Below the pieces are notes generated by a model, which had not been told where the DNA came from, searched no databases, and saw only the letters and a program-made list of their open reading frames with translations. 64,000 nt of DNA, taken from contig JAZDOK010000016.1 in assembly GCA_043798715.1 (NCBI GenBank), forward strand, positions 10,572 through 74,571, in the 5' to 3' direction. This document shows, piece after piece, positions 50,541-58,442 of this stretch (positions within the stretch are counted from its first letter, which is position 1; each line of letters opens with the position of its first letter). The stretch is from JAZDOK01 sp043798715. GTDB taxonomy: Bacteria; Vulcanimicrobiota; JAZDOK01. Both the position numbers and the translations under genes were made by a program.

Positions 50541-51689
50541 ATGAGGGCACTCTTGACCGAAAAGGGAAAATCAAATTCAGAAAAAGGAGGGCATATCCGC
50601 GCCGCCAAGGCCTATTTTTTTTCAGGGAATGCTCTGTATCTGGCCGGTTTATTCATCTACACGTTCAGTCCCTATTATGGGAATTTCATCTCGACTGAAC
50701 GGTTCGACTATGCCGTTTTTCCGGAAATAGTCCGACCGTTTTTTGAGGCACTCTTTGCGGTCATCGGGCAGAATACCCAGGAGTTTCTCTGGCGGGCGTA
50801 TCTATGTTACCTGCTTTATTCTCTTTTCAATGTTTTATTTCAGCCTCGGAAGATCGAACTTGAGAGATACCGCCCCTATGTTTTCTGGAGGGTCCTGGGT
50901 TCGGCGATCAGTGCCGGCCTGCCTTTTTTAAAGGGCGACATGCAAAAGTCCGGACCTCCCTTCAAATGGAGCCAGGCCGAACGCACGACGGTCCTGTGTT
51001 TTCTCCTGAAGTTTTTTTATATTCCGGTGATGACCAATTTTCTTTTCTCCAATATCAAGCTTTTGTTTGTAAATTACGATAAAATAACGATGATCGGAAT
51101 CGGTCTCCCTCAGATCATCGAGGCGGTCTATTTTTCCATGCTTTACATCCTCCTGATTGTGGATACCGGCTTTTTTACCTTCGGTTATATTTTCGAAATC
51201 AAGGGCAAGAGCGAGTTCCGCTCGGTGGACCCCTATTTCACAGGTTGGCTGGCAGCACTCATGTGCTACCCCCCTTTTAACGGCATCACCTGCCAGTTAA
51301 TCGGATGGGGTTCCACGGACTACGCCACCTTTGGCTCCATTCCGGTCACTATTGCGGTCCTGAGCCTGGTGCTGGTTCTTTATTTTATTTACACCTGGGC
51401 CTCGGTGGCTCTGGGTCTCAAGGCCAGCAACCTTACCAACAGGGGAATAGTCTCATGGGGACCATACCGCTTTATCCGCCACCCGGCCTACATCTGCAAG
51501 AACCTGGCCTGGATCGTCATGGCGATCCCGCTCATGAGAAACGGACTGCCGACGATCCTGCCCCTCATTCTATGGAGTATGGTCTATCTTTTCCGCGCCC
51601 TGACCGAGGAGCGCCATCTACTGGCGGATCCGGACTACCGGGAATACTGCCTTAAGGTGCGCTACCGTTTCATCCCCGGCCTCTATTAA
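50541..51689 (+). CDS. Isoprenylcysteine/phospholipid methyltransferase-family membrane protein
   Basis: 382 residues, about eight hydrophobic segments. The C-terminal part has the ICMT/PEMT signature GPYRFIRHPAYICKNLAW followed by LTEERHLLADPDYREYCLKV, the SAM-binding motif of this integral methyltransferase family, as in the NnrU-like and phospholipid N-methyltransferases. The N-terminal ~200 residues carry additional membrane helices and no known motif. Substrate is unknown. ATG 50541 is the upstream start; the true start could be further in. The 50354-50540 interval has no other gene. Confidence 0.75.
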   Translation: MRALLTEKGKSNSEKGGHIRAAKAYFFSGNALYLAGLFIYTFSPYYGNFISTERFDYAVFPEIVRPFFEALFAVIGQNTQEFLWRAYLCYLLYSLFNVLFQPRKIELERYRPYVFWRVLGSAISAGLPFLKGDMQKSGPPFKWSQAERTTVLCFLLKFFYIPVMTNFLFSNIKLLFVNYDKITMIGIGLPQIIEAVYFSMLYILLIVDTGFFTFGYIFEIKGKSEFRSVDPYFTGWLAALMCYPPFNGITCQLIGWGSTDYATFGSIPVTIAVLSLVLVLYFIYTWASVALGLKASNLTNRGIVSWGPYRFIRHPAYICKNLAWIVMAIPLMRNGLPTILPLILWSMVYLFRALTEERHLLADPDYREYCLKVRYRFIPGLY

Positions 51690-51761
51690 TCCGTTCGTCC
51701 TGCGGGCGGAGGATATCTTGGCTTTTTGGAGAAAGTCACTTTTTAAGGAGGGATGATAATC

Positions 51762-52679
51762 ATGAGAATGAGAATTTCACAGCTTACCCTGTTCGTGTTT
51801 CTGATACTGCTTATTTCTTTCTCCGGGGCCCAGGCGGCCAAGATGAAAATTGCGGTGCTCCCCTTCGAGGATGGCTCCCTGAAGCACTGGTGGTCGGGGG
51901 ATTTCAGGCCGGGCGAGGGCATCGCGGACTCAATGGTCACGGCCCTTGTCAACAGCAAGGCTTTTGTAGTGGTAGAGCGCTCTGAGTTGAAGAAAGTGCT
52001 CGAGGAGCAGGGCCTTGGGGGCACCGGTATCGTGGATCCGGCCACGGCCGCCAAGGTCGGAAAGGTTCTGGGGGTCCGCTATCTGGTCATGGGAAAGGTC
52101 ACCGATTTTTCGCTCAGGGAATCGAACGTCGGGGTCGGCTCCATCCTCTCCCTTTTCGGCTCCAACAACCAGCAGGCCAACACTCTTGATTCCAAGACCG
52201 GGACGGCCCGGGTGGCCATTGACGCCCGACTGATTGACACCGAGACGGCCGAGATCGCCTTTGCGGAAAAGGGAGTCGGGGAGATGTCCGCTTCCAATAT
52301 CGGACTGTCCGGCCAGAACATAGGTATGACCAACTTCAAGGAATCCATACTGGGGAAGGCCACTGAAAAAGCCATTGAGACCCTGGTGCAAAAAGTGGTT
52401 GAGTCGGCCAAAGCCTCGCCCGAGGGCAAGGTGGTGGACGTTGAGGGAAGCATTATCACAATCAACATGGGTGAAGGAGAAGTAACCGTCGGGCAGGAAC
52501 TCAAAATTTTTTCAAAGGGCAAGGAGATAAAGGATCCGGACACGGGGGAATTGCTCGAGTGCCAGACTGATGAGATCGGTCTAATCCGCGTTATCTCCGT
52601 CTCCAAAAAAGTTTCCAAGTGCTCGGTCTTAGAAACGACCAGGGATATCAAGCCCAGGGATGTCGTGAAGTTCAAGTAG
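51762..52679 (+). CDS. CsgG/HfaB-like exported protein
   Basis: 305 residues from ATG 51762, with AAGGAGG 10 bases upstream (an ATG at 51753 is too close). Signal peptide then KMKIAVLPFEDGSLKHWW and the CsgG-type block ERSELKKVLEEQGLGGTGIV, DPATAAKVGKVLGVRYLVMG. CsgG-family proteins form outer-membrane pores for curli subunits or bind lipids; without a lipobox this may be a periplasmic relative of the type paired with LPP20/FlgT-like proteins. It is followed by such a gene. Confidence 0.78.
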   Translation: MRMRISQLTLFVFLILLISFSGAQAAKMKIAVLPFEDGSLKHWWSGDFRPGEGIADSMVTALVNSKAFVVVERSELKKVLEEQGLGGTGIVDPATAAKVGKVLGVRYLVMGKVTDFSLRESNVGVGSILSLFGSNNQQANTLDSKTGTARVAIDARLIDTETAEIAFAEKGVGEMSASNIGLSGQNIGMTNFKESILGKATEKAIETLVQKVVESAKASPEGKVVDVEGSIITINMGEGEVTVGQELKIFSKGKEIKDPDTGELLECQTDEIGLIRVISVSKKVSKCSVLETTRDIKPRDVVKFK

Positions 52680-52682
52680 ACA

Positions 52683-52704
52683 GAAGACCATAGACCATAG
52701 ACAG
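52683..52704. repeat. ATAGACC-type intergenic repeat, copy 2
   Basis: GAAGACCATAGACCATAGAC, tandem ATAGACC units, in the gap between the CsgG-like and FlgT-like genes; related to 35619-35640. Confidence 0.5.
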
Positions 52705-52748
52705 GGGAACTTCGGAGCGAGTGGATTTTTTCGAGGAAGGTGTCTGTC

Positions 52749-53861
52749 ATGAGAAAAGTCGCAATATCAGCTTGTTTCTGCTTCCTACTGATACTGGGCC
52801 TTGCGGGGGCGATCAGGGCGGCCGAGGTGAAGGAAGTGGTTGTCACCGGTAGCGGGGTCTCCAAAAACGCCGCCATTCGCGAGGCATTGAGAACGGCTAT
52901 TGAACAGGCTCTGGGGGTCTTCATTGATTCTTCCACCAAGGTTGAAAACAGCGAGCTGATTGAAGACAAAATTCTGTCCCATGCGGAGGGCTTCGTCAGC
53001 GGCCAGGAAGTGCTCGAGGAGAAGAGCGGAAAGGATTCCTTCTGGGTGAAGCTGAAGGTAAAAGTCAGCCTTGAACCCCTTAAAGACGAGCTTTCCCGGT
53101 TGAAAATTCTGATCAAGACTATAGGGGATCCCAGAATCATGGTGATCATCCCCGAGACTCACATCGCTCATCCAAGGGTGCCCGATCCCGCCGGTGAGAC
53201 GGAAATCATCCGCAAGCTTCTCGGAGCCGGCTACAAGGTTGTGGATCCGCATATAGTCTCCTCCATACGCTACGGCGATCTGGTGGACAAGCTGCTCCGC
53301 GGCGACACCGCCGCGGCCCAGCAAATAGGCTCCAAATACGGGGCTGATATAATAATCATCGGGGAGGCCTTCAGCGAGGAAAACCAGAACCCCACGCTTC
53401 GGGATACCGGGCTCTCCTCCGCCAGGGCGCGGGTTGAGGCCAGGGCCGTCTGGGCCTCAAACGGCGAGGTCATCGCGGCGCACGGGATCCATGCCAGCGG
53501 AGTGGATTACACGCCTCTGGCGGCCGGGAAAAAGGCCCTGGCCCAGGCCGGCTCGGAGATAGCCGATTATTTCATCCCGCTGCTGGTCGGCAAAAAAGGC
53601 GGCGAAAAAACCCTCAAACTCATGTTTACCAACGTCACCAGCCTCTCAAAGCTGAAAGCTCTCATGAATTACATCCAGGGAATCTCCGGCGTCGGCGGCG
53701 TCTTCCAGCGCGAATTCAGCAGCGTGGCCGGCCTGGCCCTGTTGGACGTGGACGTCAATCTTTCGGCCCAGGATTTTGCCTCCGAGCTCGAAAAATCCAG
53801 TGTTCTTAAAATTGCGATCAAAAATGTGGAAATGTCGCGGGTTGACGCCGAGCTGAAGTAG
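52749..53861 (+). CDS. FlgT/LPP20-like exported protein
   Basis: 370 residues from ATG 52749, GAGGAAGG 9 bases upstream. Signal peptide to IRAAEV. The region VVVTGSGVSKNAAIREALRT with AIEQALGVFIDSSTKVENSE and FVSGQEVLEEK is the FlgT-type N-terminal domain seen in flagellar assembly protein T and LPP20 lipoproteins. The middle (GADIIIIGEAFSEE) is CsgG-like. Probably acts with the CsgG-like protein just upstream in the envelope; the precise role is unknown. No flagellar genes are nearby. Confidence 0.75.
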   Translation: MRKVAISACFCFLLILGLAGAIRAAEVKEVVVTGSGVSKNAAIREALRTAIEQALGVFIDSSTKVENSELIEDKILSHAEGFVSGQEVLEEKSGKDSFWVKLKVKVSLEPLKDELSRLKILIKTIGDPRIMVIIPETHIAHPRVPDPAGETEIIRKLLGAGYKVVDPHIVSSIRYGDLVDKLLRGDTAAAQQIGSKYGADIIIIGEAFSEENQNPTLRDTGLSSARARVEARAVWASNGEVIAAHGIHASGVDYTPLAAGKKALAQAGSEIADYFIPLLVGKKGGEKTLKLMFTNVTSLSKLKALMNYIQGISGVGGVFQREFSSVAGLALLDVDVNLSAQDFASELEKSSVLKIAIKNVEMSRVDAELK

Positions 53862-53913
53862 AAGCAGGCCTGCCCCGCCGTTGGTGCCGTTGGCGGTGAC
53901 AGGCCTGTTATAT

Positions 53914-53945
53914 TTGTAGGGGCGATTAATTAATCGCCCCTACAA
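53914..53945. repeat. Palindromic repeat (TTGTAGGGGCGATTAA, 16-bp arms)
   Basis: A perfect inverted repeat without a spacer: 53914-53929 and its exact complement 53930-53945. It belongs to a GTAGGGGCG-type repeat family I recall from many bacterial genomes. It sits between the convergent ends of two genes and can serve as a terminator hairpin. A weaker GC hairpin with AGGCCTG ends is just before it (53863-53909). Confidence 0.65.
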
Positions 53946-53953
53946 CATTTTTG

Positions 53954-55717
53954 TTACATCCCCAAGCCCTTGAAGAGCCAGAATACGCCGAAGACGGTGG
54001 CTGCCGCGCTCAGAACCAGGGAAATCCAGGCCATGTTCTTTGCGGGCCGGATGATCTCAAGATGAAGTTCTCCGGTTTTCGAGGAGGCGATCTTGTCTTC
54101 AGCCAATTTCGACCGCCTAAGCGCCAGAATCGCAATCAGAATACCGAGGAACGAGAATAAAAGGACGGCATTCACGTTGTCATTCCGGGTCTCAGGTTTG
54201 ATGAGCCCGCCCAGGATTTTGGTCAGCAGGATCACGACCGGGAAGATGAGCATCATCAGGCTGAAGATTCCGGTATTGAAGGCCTCCTTGGCCAGGAGGA
54301 TGATCTTCTTTATGCTCCTGACCAGGTTCTCCCGGTTGCACTTAGAACATGTGTCCAGCAAGGCCGGGTGTGAGAATCCGCATTCCGGACAGGTTACCAT
54401 CTCTTCCGCCTTCTTCGCTTTTTTAGGAAGGGAATTCCAGCGGGTGGCCATCAGGATCCCGGCTATCAGGGCAAAGACTATGATTGACCAGGCCCATGCG
54501 TCCCACCCATATTTATCCAGGAGCCAGCCGGTGCCGAATCCGGTGAAAGAGCCCACCAGATACTGGGAGCCGTCCAGAAGACCGGCGGCGGTGGCCGCGG
54601 CCTTGCGCCCGCCGAAGTCCATGCTGGCCGTTCCGGCGATGAGGCCGTGGCAACCGTTTAAAAAGAAGTAGAGCACCATGAGAAGGATGGCGGCCGCCCA
54701 GGGTCCGGGCTTCACCAGGGCGAAGATGAGCAGAAGAAGAGCCTGCATGAAGTAAGCGATGGCAGTGACCGGTCCGCGCCTTGATTGGAAGTAGCGGTCG
54801 GAAATGTTACCCATGACGAAGGCGCCGAAGATGCCGACCATGACCTGCCCTGCAAAAGCAAGAATAAAGATGACGGAATCGGACGACACCTGGTGGACAT
54901 CCATGAAATATTTTGGCGCCCACTGTTCCAGGCTGTGCCGGATGAGTCCGGTGGCCATCATGGCGCCCGTTATAATCCACATGGTGGGATTTCCGAAGAT
55001 GGTTTTGATGATGAAGAGGAGGGATGGCGATTTTTCGTCTCCTTCCCCGGCCAGCTTATCGTCCTGCCTGGGGAAGCCCAGCTCCTCGGGAGTGTCCTTG
55101 ACGGTAAAAACTGTGATCAGGCCGACGACGGCCAGGACGATAGCCGGGATGATGTGCACCCACTCCCAGCTCGAGGTGGCCAGGATGACTCCCCCAACCG
55201 GCACGGCCAGGATTCTGCCGAACTGGATCATGGCTCCGAAGAGCCCCGCGAATATGCCCCGCTCGGAGATGGGGAACCAGGCGGCATTAACTTTGACCAC
55301 GGATAGCGCCCCGAAGCTCTGGAAGTACATGTTGAGAGCCCAGACGACGGCGAAATAGGTGAGGAGAGTGGTCCAGGGAGCGGCGTTCCAGGCGAAGAGC
55401 TTAAAGAAGGTGCCGGCGGCGAAAGCTAGGTTGAAGACCAGCGCCCCCACGCAGCCGATGAGTATGGCTTTCTTCCCGCCGATCTTATCGGCCAGGGGCC
55501 CGTTGAAAAAGACGCTCAGGCCGTAAACAAGCAGGGAAAGGGAGATTACCCAGCCTATCTGCTCGTTGGACCATCCATACTCCTTACACAGGGCGGGATT
55601 GGTGACGGTGAAGTTGTAGCGGCTCATATAGAAAGCCGCATACATGAGCCCCAGGGGGACCCAGTTGGCCACCCGTCTCATCTCAAATCGGTATTCGCTG
55701 CTTTTTTCCTGTGCCAT
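53954..55717 (-). CDS. OPA-family MFS transporter with zinc-ribbon C-terminal extension
   Basis: 587 residues. Residues ~20-440 are a 12-helix MFS transporter of the organophosphate:phosphate antiporter type (GlpT/UhpT-like): MYAAFYMSRYNFTVTNPALC, then YGLSVFFNGPLADKIGGKKA and GWSNEQIGWVISLSLLVYGL. The tail is unusual: a zinc ribbon (CPECGFSHPALLDTCSKC, residues ~455-472) followed by about three more hydrophobic helices. Ordinary OPA transporters stop near residue 450. Substrate unknown, perhaps a sugar phosphate or glycerol 3-phosphate. Confidence 0.82.
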   Translation of the reverse strand: MAQEKSSEYRFEMRRVANWVPLGLMYAAFYMSRYNFTVTNPALCKEYGWSNEQIGWVISLSLLVYGLSVFFNGPLADKIGGKKAILIGCVGALVFNLAFAAGTFFKLFAWNAAPWTTLLTYFAVVWALNMYFQSFGALSVVKVNAAWFPISERGIFAGLFGAMIQFGRILAVPVGGVILATSSWEWVHIIPAIVLAVVGLITVFTVKDTPEELGFPRQDDKLAGEGDEKSPSLLFIIKTIFGNPTMWIITGAMMATGLIRHSLEQWAPKYFMDVHQVSSDSVIFILAFAGQVMVGIFGAFVMGNISDRYFQSRRGPVTAIAYFMQALLLLIFALVKPGPWAAAILLMVLYFFLNGCHGLIAGTASMDFGGRKAAATAAGLLDGSQYLVGSFTGFGTGWLLDKYGWDAWAWSIIVFALIAGILMATRWNSLPKKAKKAEEMVTCPECGFSHPALLDTCSKCNRENLVRSIKKIILLAKEAFNTGIFSLMMLIFPVVILLTKILGGLIKPETRNDNVNAVLLFSFLGILIAILALRRSKLAEDKIASSKTGELHLEIIRPAKNMAWISLVLSAAATVFGVFWLFKGLGM

Positions 55718-55941
55718 CGTTCCTCCTAATAAAATCGGTTTGTTGAAGATTTCTCTCTATATGCCTCACACTCCTCTCAGTCACGGGATCTTCAAACGGC
55801 AGGGATTTACCGGATGGCCGCGAAAAGTAGGCGGGAGTCCGTCGTGGTTATATATTTTCGAACCCGGACTTCATTCTGAATGAAACGTTGAAACAGGGTT
55901 TGTATGACAATACTTTTTGGAGAATTAAGGAGGTGGCGTGA

Positions 55942-57504
55942 ATGCGGAAAACGACTGCAGTCAATGTCCTGCTGGCCCTCGTAATTTTCGTCGTTTTTTC
56001 ATCGCTGTATCTGCCGACCCTGACAAAAATTATGTGGGATTCCGATTTTCTGGATCTGGCGATGGAGGTTGATGGCCGGCTCAAGGTAAGCGTCCAGCCC
56101 CTTTTTCATCTGATTCAGATCCCCATGGGGCAGTTTTTCTATCACCTCCCGGGCCTTTCCAGGCATCCGGATTCCTCCATCGTTCTCATGGAAGCTCTGA
56201 GCGCCCTGCTGGGGGCTCTTTCACTGGTCGTCTTTTTTTTCCTCGCCCAGAGCTTCTTTAAAAACCGCCTCTTCGGTCTTCTTTCGACGGTTCTTCTCGG
56301 GGTCTCCTACAACTTCTGGAGGATTTCCACGGCGCCCAAGCTTCAGATGGGAGGCATAGCCTTCATCATGCTGGCTTTCATACTTGCGAGGCAAGTGGAA
56401 GAAAAAAAGAACTTCGCGGCTTTTTTTTCCGGGATTTTTCAAGGAGCGGCCCTGGTTTTTCAATTAGGTAATATCATCATGCTGCCAAGTCTCCTGGCTA
56501 TGTTGGTTTTCAGCAGAGCCGAAATCAGAAGAAAAGCCCTGTACGTGCTTTTATTTGCCCTCGGGATTCTGGCCGTCTTTTCTCCCGCCCTGATTTATTG
56601 GGGAGGATGGAGTACCGTGAGGTCCCTTCCCGCCATATTTAACTTTTTTTTCCTTGGCGCCATAAGGAACGAGCATTCGTTCTCATTGTATGACAGTTTT
56701 ACGTTTGCCATGATGAACAGCGCCCTGATTTCCTCGGGCTCCGTATTTTCGTACTCCCAGAGCGCCTTCCGCTTTCTGGTGCCGTTTTTGATGCTCCTGA
56801 CCGGCCTGGTCCTGGCCTTTAAGAGCAGGAAGATTGCCGCAAGCGGGATGGGCTGGGATGTCATGGGTCTGGTCGTGTGGTTCCTCAGCTATTTCATCGT
56901 TTTCGAGGGCTACGCAGGCGCGGGGTTCGGAGTGGGAATTCTCCCTCCATTCATTCTTCTTCTGGTCCTGGCGGTCAGGTCCGTTATGCCGGAGAAAGCA
57001 GGGGCCGTTCTAATCGCCCTCTTCATCCTGGCCATCCTGCCGGCCAATCTCGGGGAGGCGATTGCAAGTTCCAGGGAGCCCGAGATGACCCTCGCGGTCA
57101 GGCATTTCAAGCCCTTCCTTGGAGATAAATCTCTCGTCTACAGCGGGAATTTGCAGGCGACCGTCTTCAGGTATTATGGCGGTTGCGAAACTTCCAGTGT
57201 GGACCCTTACATCACAACAGGAGGGCGAACCACGGCCCGCAGCGCGGATATGCTTAAAGAGGATGTGGAGAGCAATCTCATAGCAGGGCGAAAGGTCTTT
57301 CTTAATTACTCGGCCTCTTTTGCGGGCACAATCTCCTTTGAAAGCAAGTGGAAGGACAACTTGAGCAGGCCGTTCAGAGATTACGACGATATGAAAGCAT
57401 TCTTTTTACAAAACTTCAAACTTGTTCCGGTCGCGGAATACTCCGACATGCAAATATACCGGGTCCTGCCCCTGCCTGCCCGGGAAGGCAAATTCAAACG
57501 CTAG
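55942..57504 (+). CDS. Polytopic membrane protein, GT-C/PMT-like
   Basis: 520 residues; AAGGAGGTGGCG lies before ATG 55942. About ten hydrophobic helices, first residues MWDSDFLDLAMEVDG with an acidic D-x-D-like pattern in the first extracellular loop after TM1 as in GT-C glycosyltransferases, and a soluble C-terminal region (residues ~390-520). The fold looks like protein O-mannosyl/arabinosyl transferase relatives. No further family assignment; function unproven. It converges onto korB, with stops overlapping by four bases. Confidence 0.6.
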   Translation: MRKTTAVNVLLALVIFVVFSSLYLPTLTKIMWDSDFLDLAMEVDGRLKVSVQPLFHLIQIPMGQFFYHLPGLSRHPDSSIVLMEALSALLGALSLVVFFFLAQSFFKNRLFGLLSTVLLGVSYNFWRISTAPKLQMGGIAFIMLAFILARQVEEKKNFAAFFSGIFQGAALVFQLGNIIMLPSLLAMLVFSRAEIRRKALYVLLFALGILAVFSPALIYWGGWSTVRSLPAIFNFFFLGAIRNEHSFSLYDSFTFAMMNSALISSGSVFSYSQSAFRFLVPFLMLLTGLVLAFKSRKIAASGMGWDVMGLVVWFLSYFIVFEGYAGAGFGVGILPPFILLLVLAVRSVMPEKAGAVLIALFILAILPANLGEAIASSREPEMTLAVRHFKPFLGDKSLVYSGNLQATVFRYYGGCETSSVDPYITTGGRTTARSADMLKEDVESNLIAGRKVFLNYSASFAGTISFESKWKDNLSRPFRDYDDMKAFFLQNFKLVPVAEYSDMQIYRVLPLPAREGKFKR

Positions 57505-58367
57505 AACTGCGCCGTCAGGATGAGGGCGGCAACTTTTCTGAGGTCTCTTTCTCTGCGGTAGAGGGGGATGGATCCTCCCTGGTGGGCCGGAAGATTCTCC
57601 TCGAAAACCGGCTTTCCCTCTCTCCGATAAAGGATGCCCAGGGCCATTTTCCCCCGTTCCGTCGCTTTGCGGAAAGCTTCCTGGCGGTCGGAGGGGTCAT
57701 GGGTTTCTTCCAGGTAATATGTGTTTTCCTTGAACCAGAGGTAGGTATTCACCTTGTTGAAAGTGACACAGGGCTGGAGTATGTCCACCAGGGAATACCC
57801 CCGGTGGAGAATGGCAGCTTTCAGTATATCTTTAGTCTTCTGTATGTCTCCCGCGAAAGCCCTGGCTACGAAAGAGGCGTCCAGTGAAATGGCCACGGCC
57901 AGGGGGTTGAAAGGTTCGGCGGTCACGCCGTCCGCCTGGACGGGCGTTTTGAACCCGATTTGACTGGTGGGGGATGCCTGCCCTTTCGTGAGGCCGTAGA
58001 CCATGTTGTTGTGGACGATGTTGGTGATGTCGGGGTTCCGCCGGATCGTGTGGACAAAATGATTGCCGCCTTCTCCGTACATATCCCCGTCGCCGCTTTC
58101 GGCGATAACGGTAAGTTCCGGATTACAGGCCTTGATGGCCGTGGCCGGAGGCAGCGCCCTTCCATGAAGGCCGTTGAAGAAGTTGGTCTTGAGATAATGG
58201 GGGATCTTGGCCGCCTGGCCGATGCCGGAGACGAGGACCAGGTCCCCGGGGTCTATAGCCAGTTCGCTCAGGGCGGCTTTCAATGCTTTGAGGATACCGA
58301 AGTTTCCGCACCCGGGGCACCAGGCGATGTCCGTGCCGGGCGGCATATCAAACATACTTGTCTCCAT
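57501..58367 (-). CDS. korB: 2-oxoacid:ferredoxin oxidoreductase subunit beta
   Basis: 288 residues. The thiamine-diphosphate subunit of 2-oxoglutarate (or related) ferredoxin oxidoreductase, which makes acyl-CoA and reduced ferredoxin. Seen: DIAWCPGCGNFGILKALKAA, the TPP site SGDGDMYGEGGNHFVHTIRR and HNNMVYGLTKGQASP. No 4Cys ferredoxin extension. The partner alpha subunit is 75 bases upstream. The pathway fits anaerobic use of 2-oxoacids, alongside isocitrate dehydrogenase and glutamate dehydrogenase in this window; 2-oxoglutarate as the substrate is inferred, not certain. Confidence 0.9.
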   Translation of the reverse strand: METSMFDMPPGTDIAWCPGCGNFGILKALKAALSELAIDPGDLVLVSGIGQAAKIPHYLKTNFFNGLHGRALPPATAIKACNPELTVIAESGDGDMYGEGGNHFVHTIRRNPDITNIVHNNMVYGLTKGQASPTSQIGFKTPVQADGVTAEPFNPLAVAISLDASFVARAFAGDIQKTKDILKAAILHRGYSLVDILQPCVTFNKVNTYLWFKENTYYLEETHDPSDRQEAFRKATERGKMALGILYRREGKPVFEENLPAHQGGSIPLYRRERDLRKVAALILTAQF

Positions 58368-58442
58368 ATCATAGCCTCCTGCTTGCGAAATAACCGGTAT
58401 TATTTCTTCGGGATGCGACTTAAGTTTGCTGTACTTCGAGGC

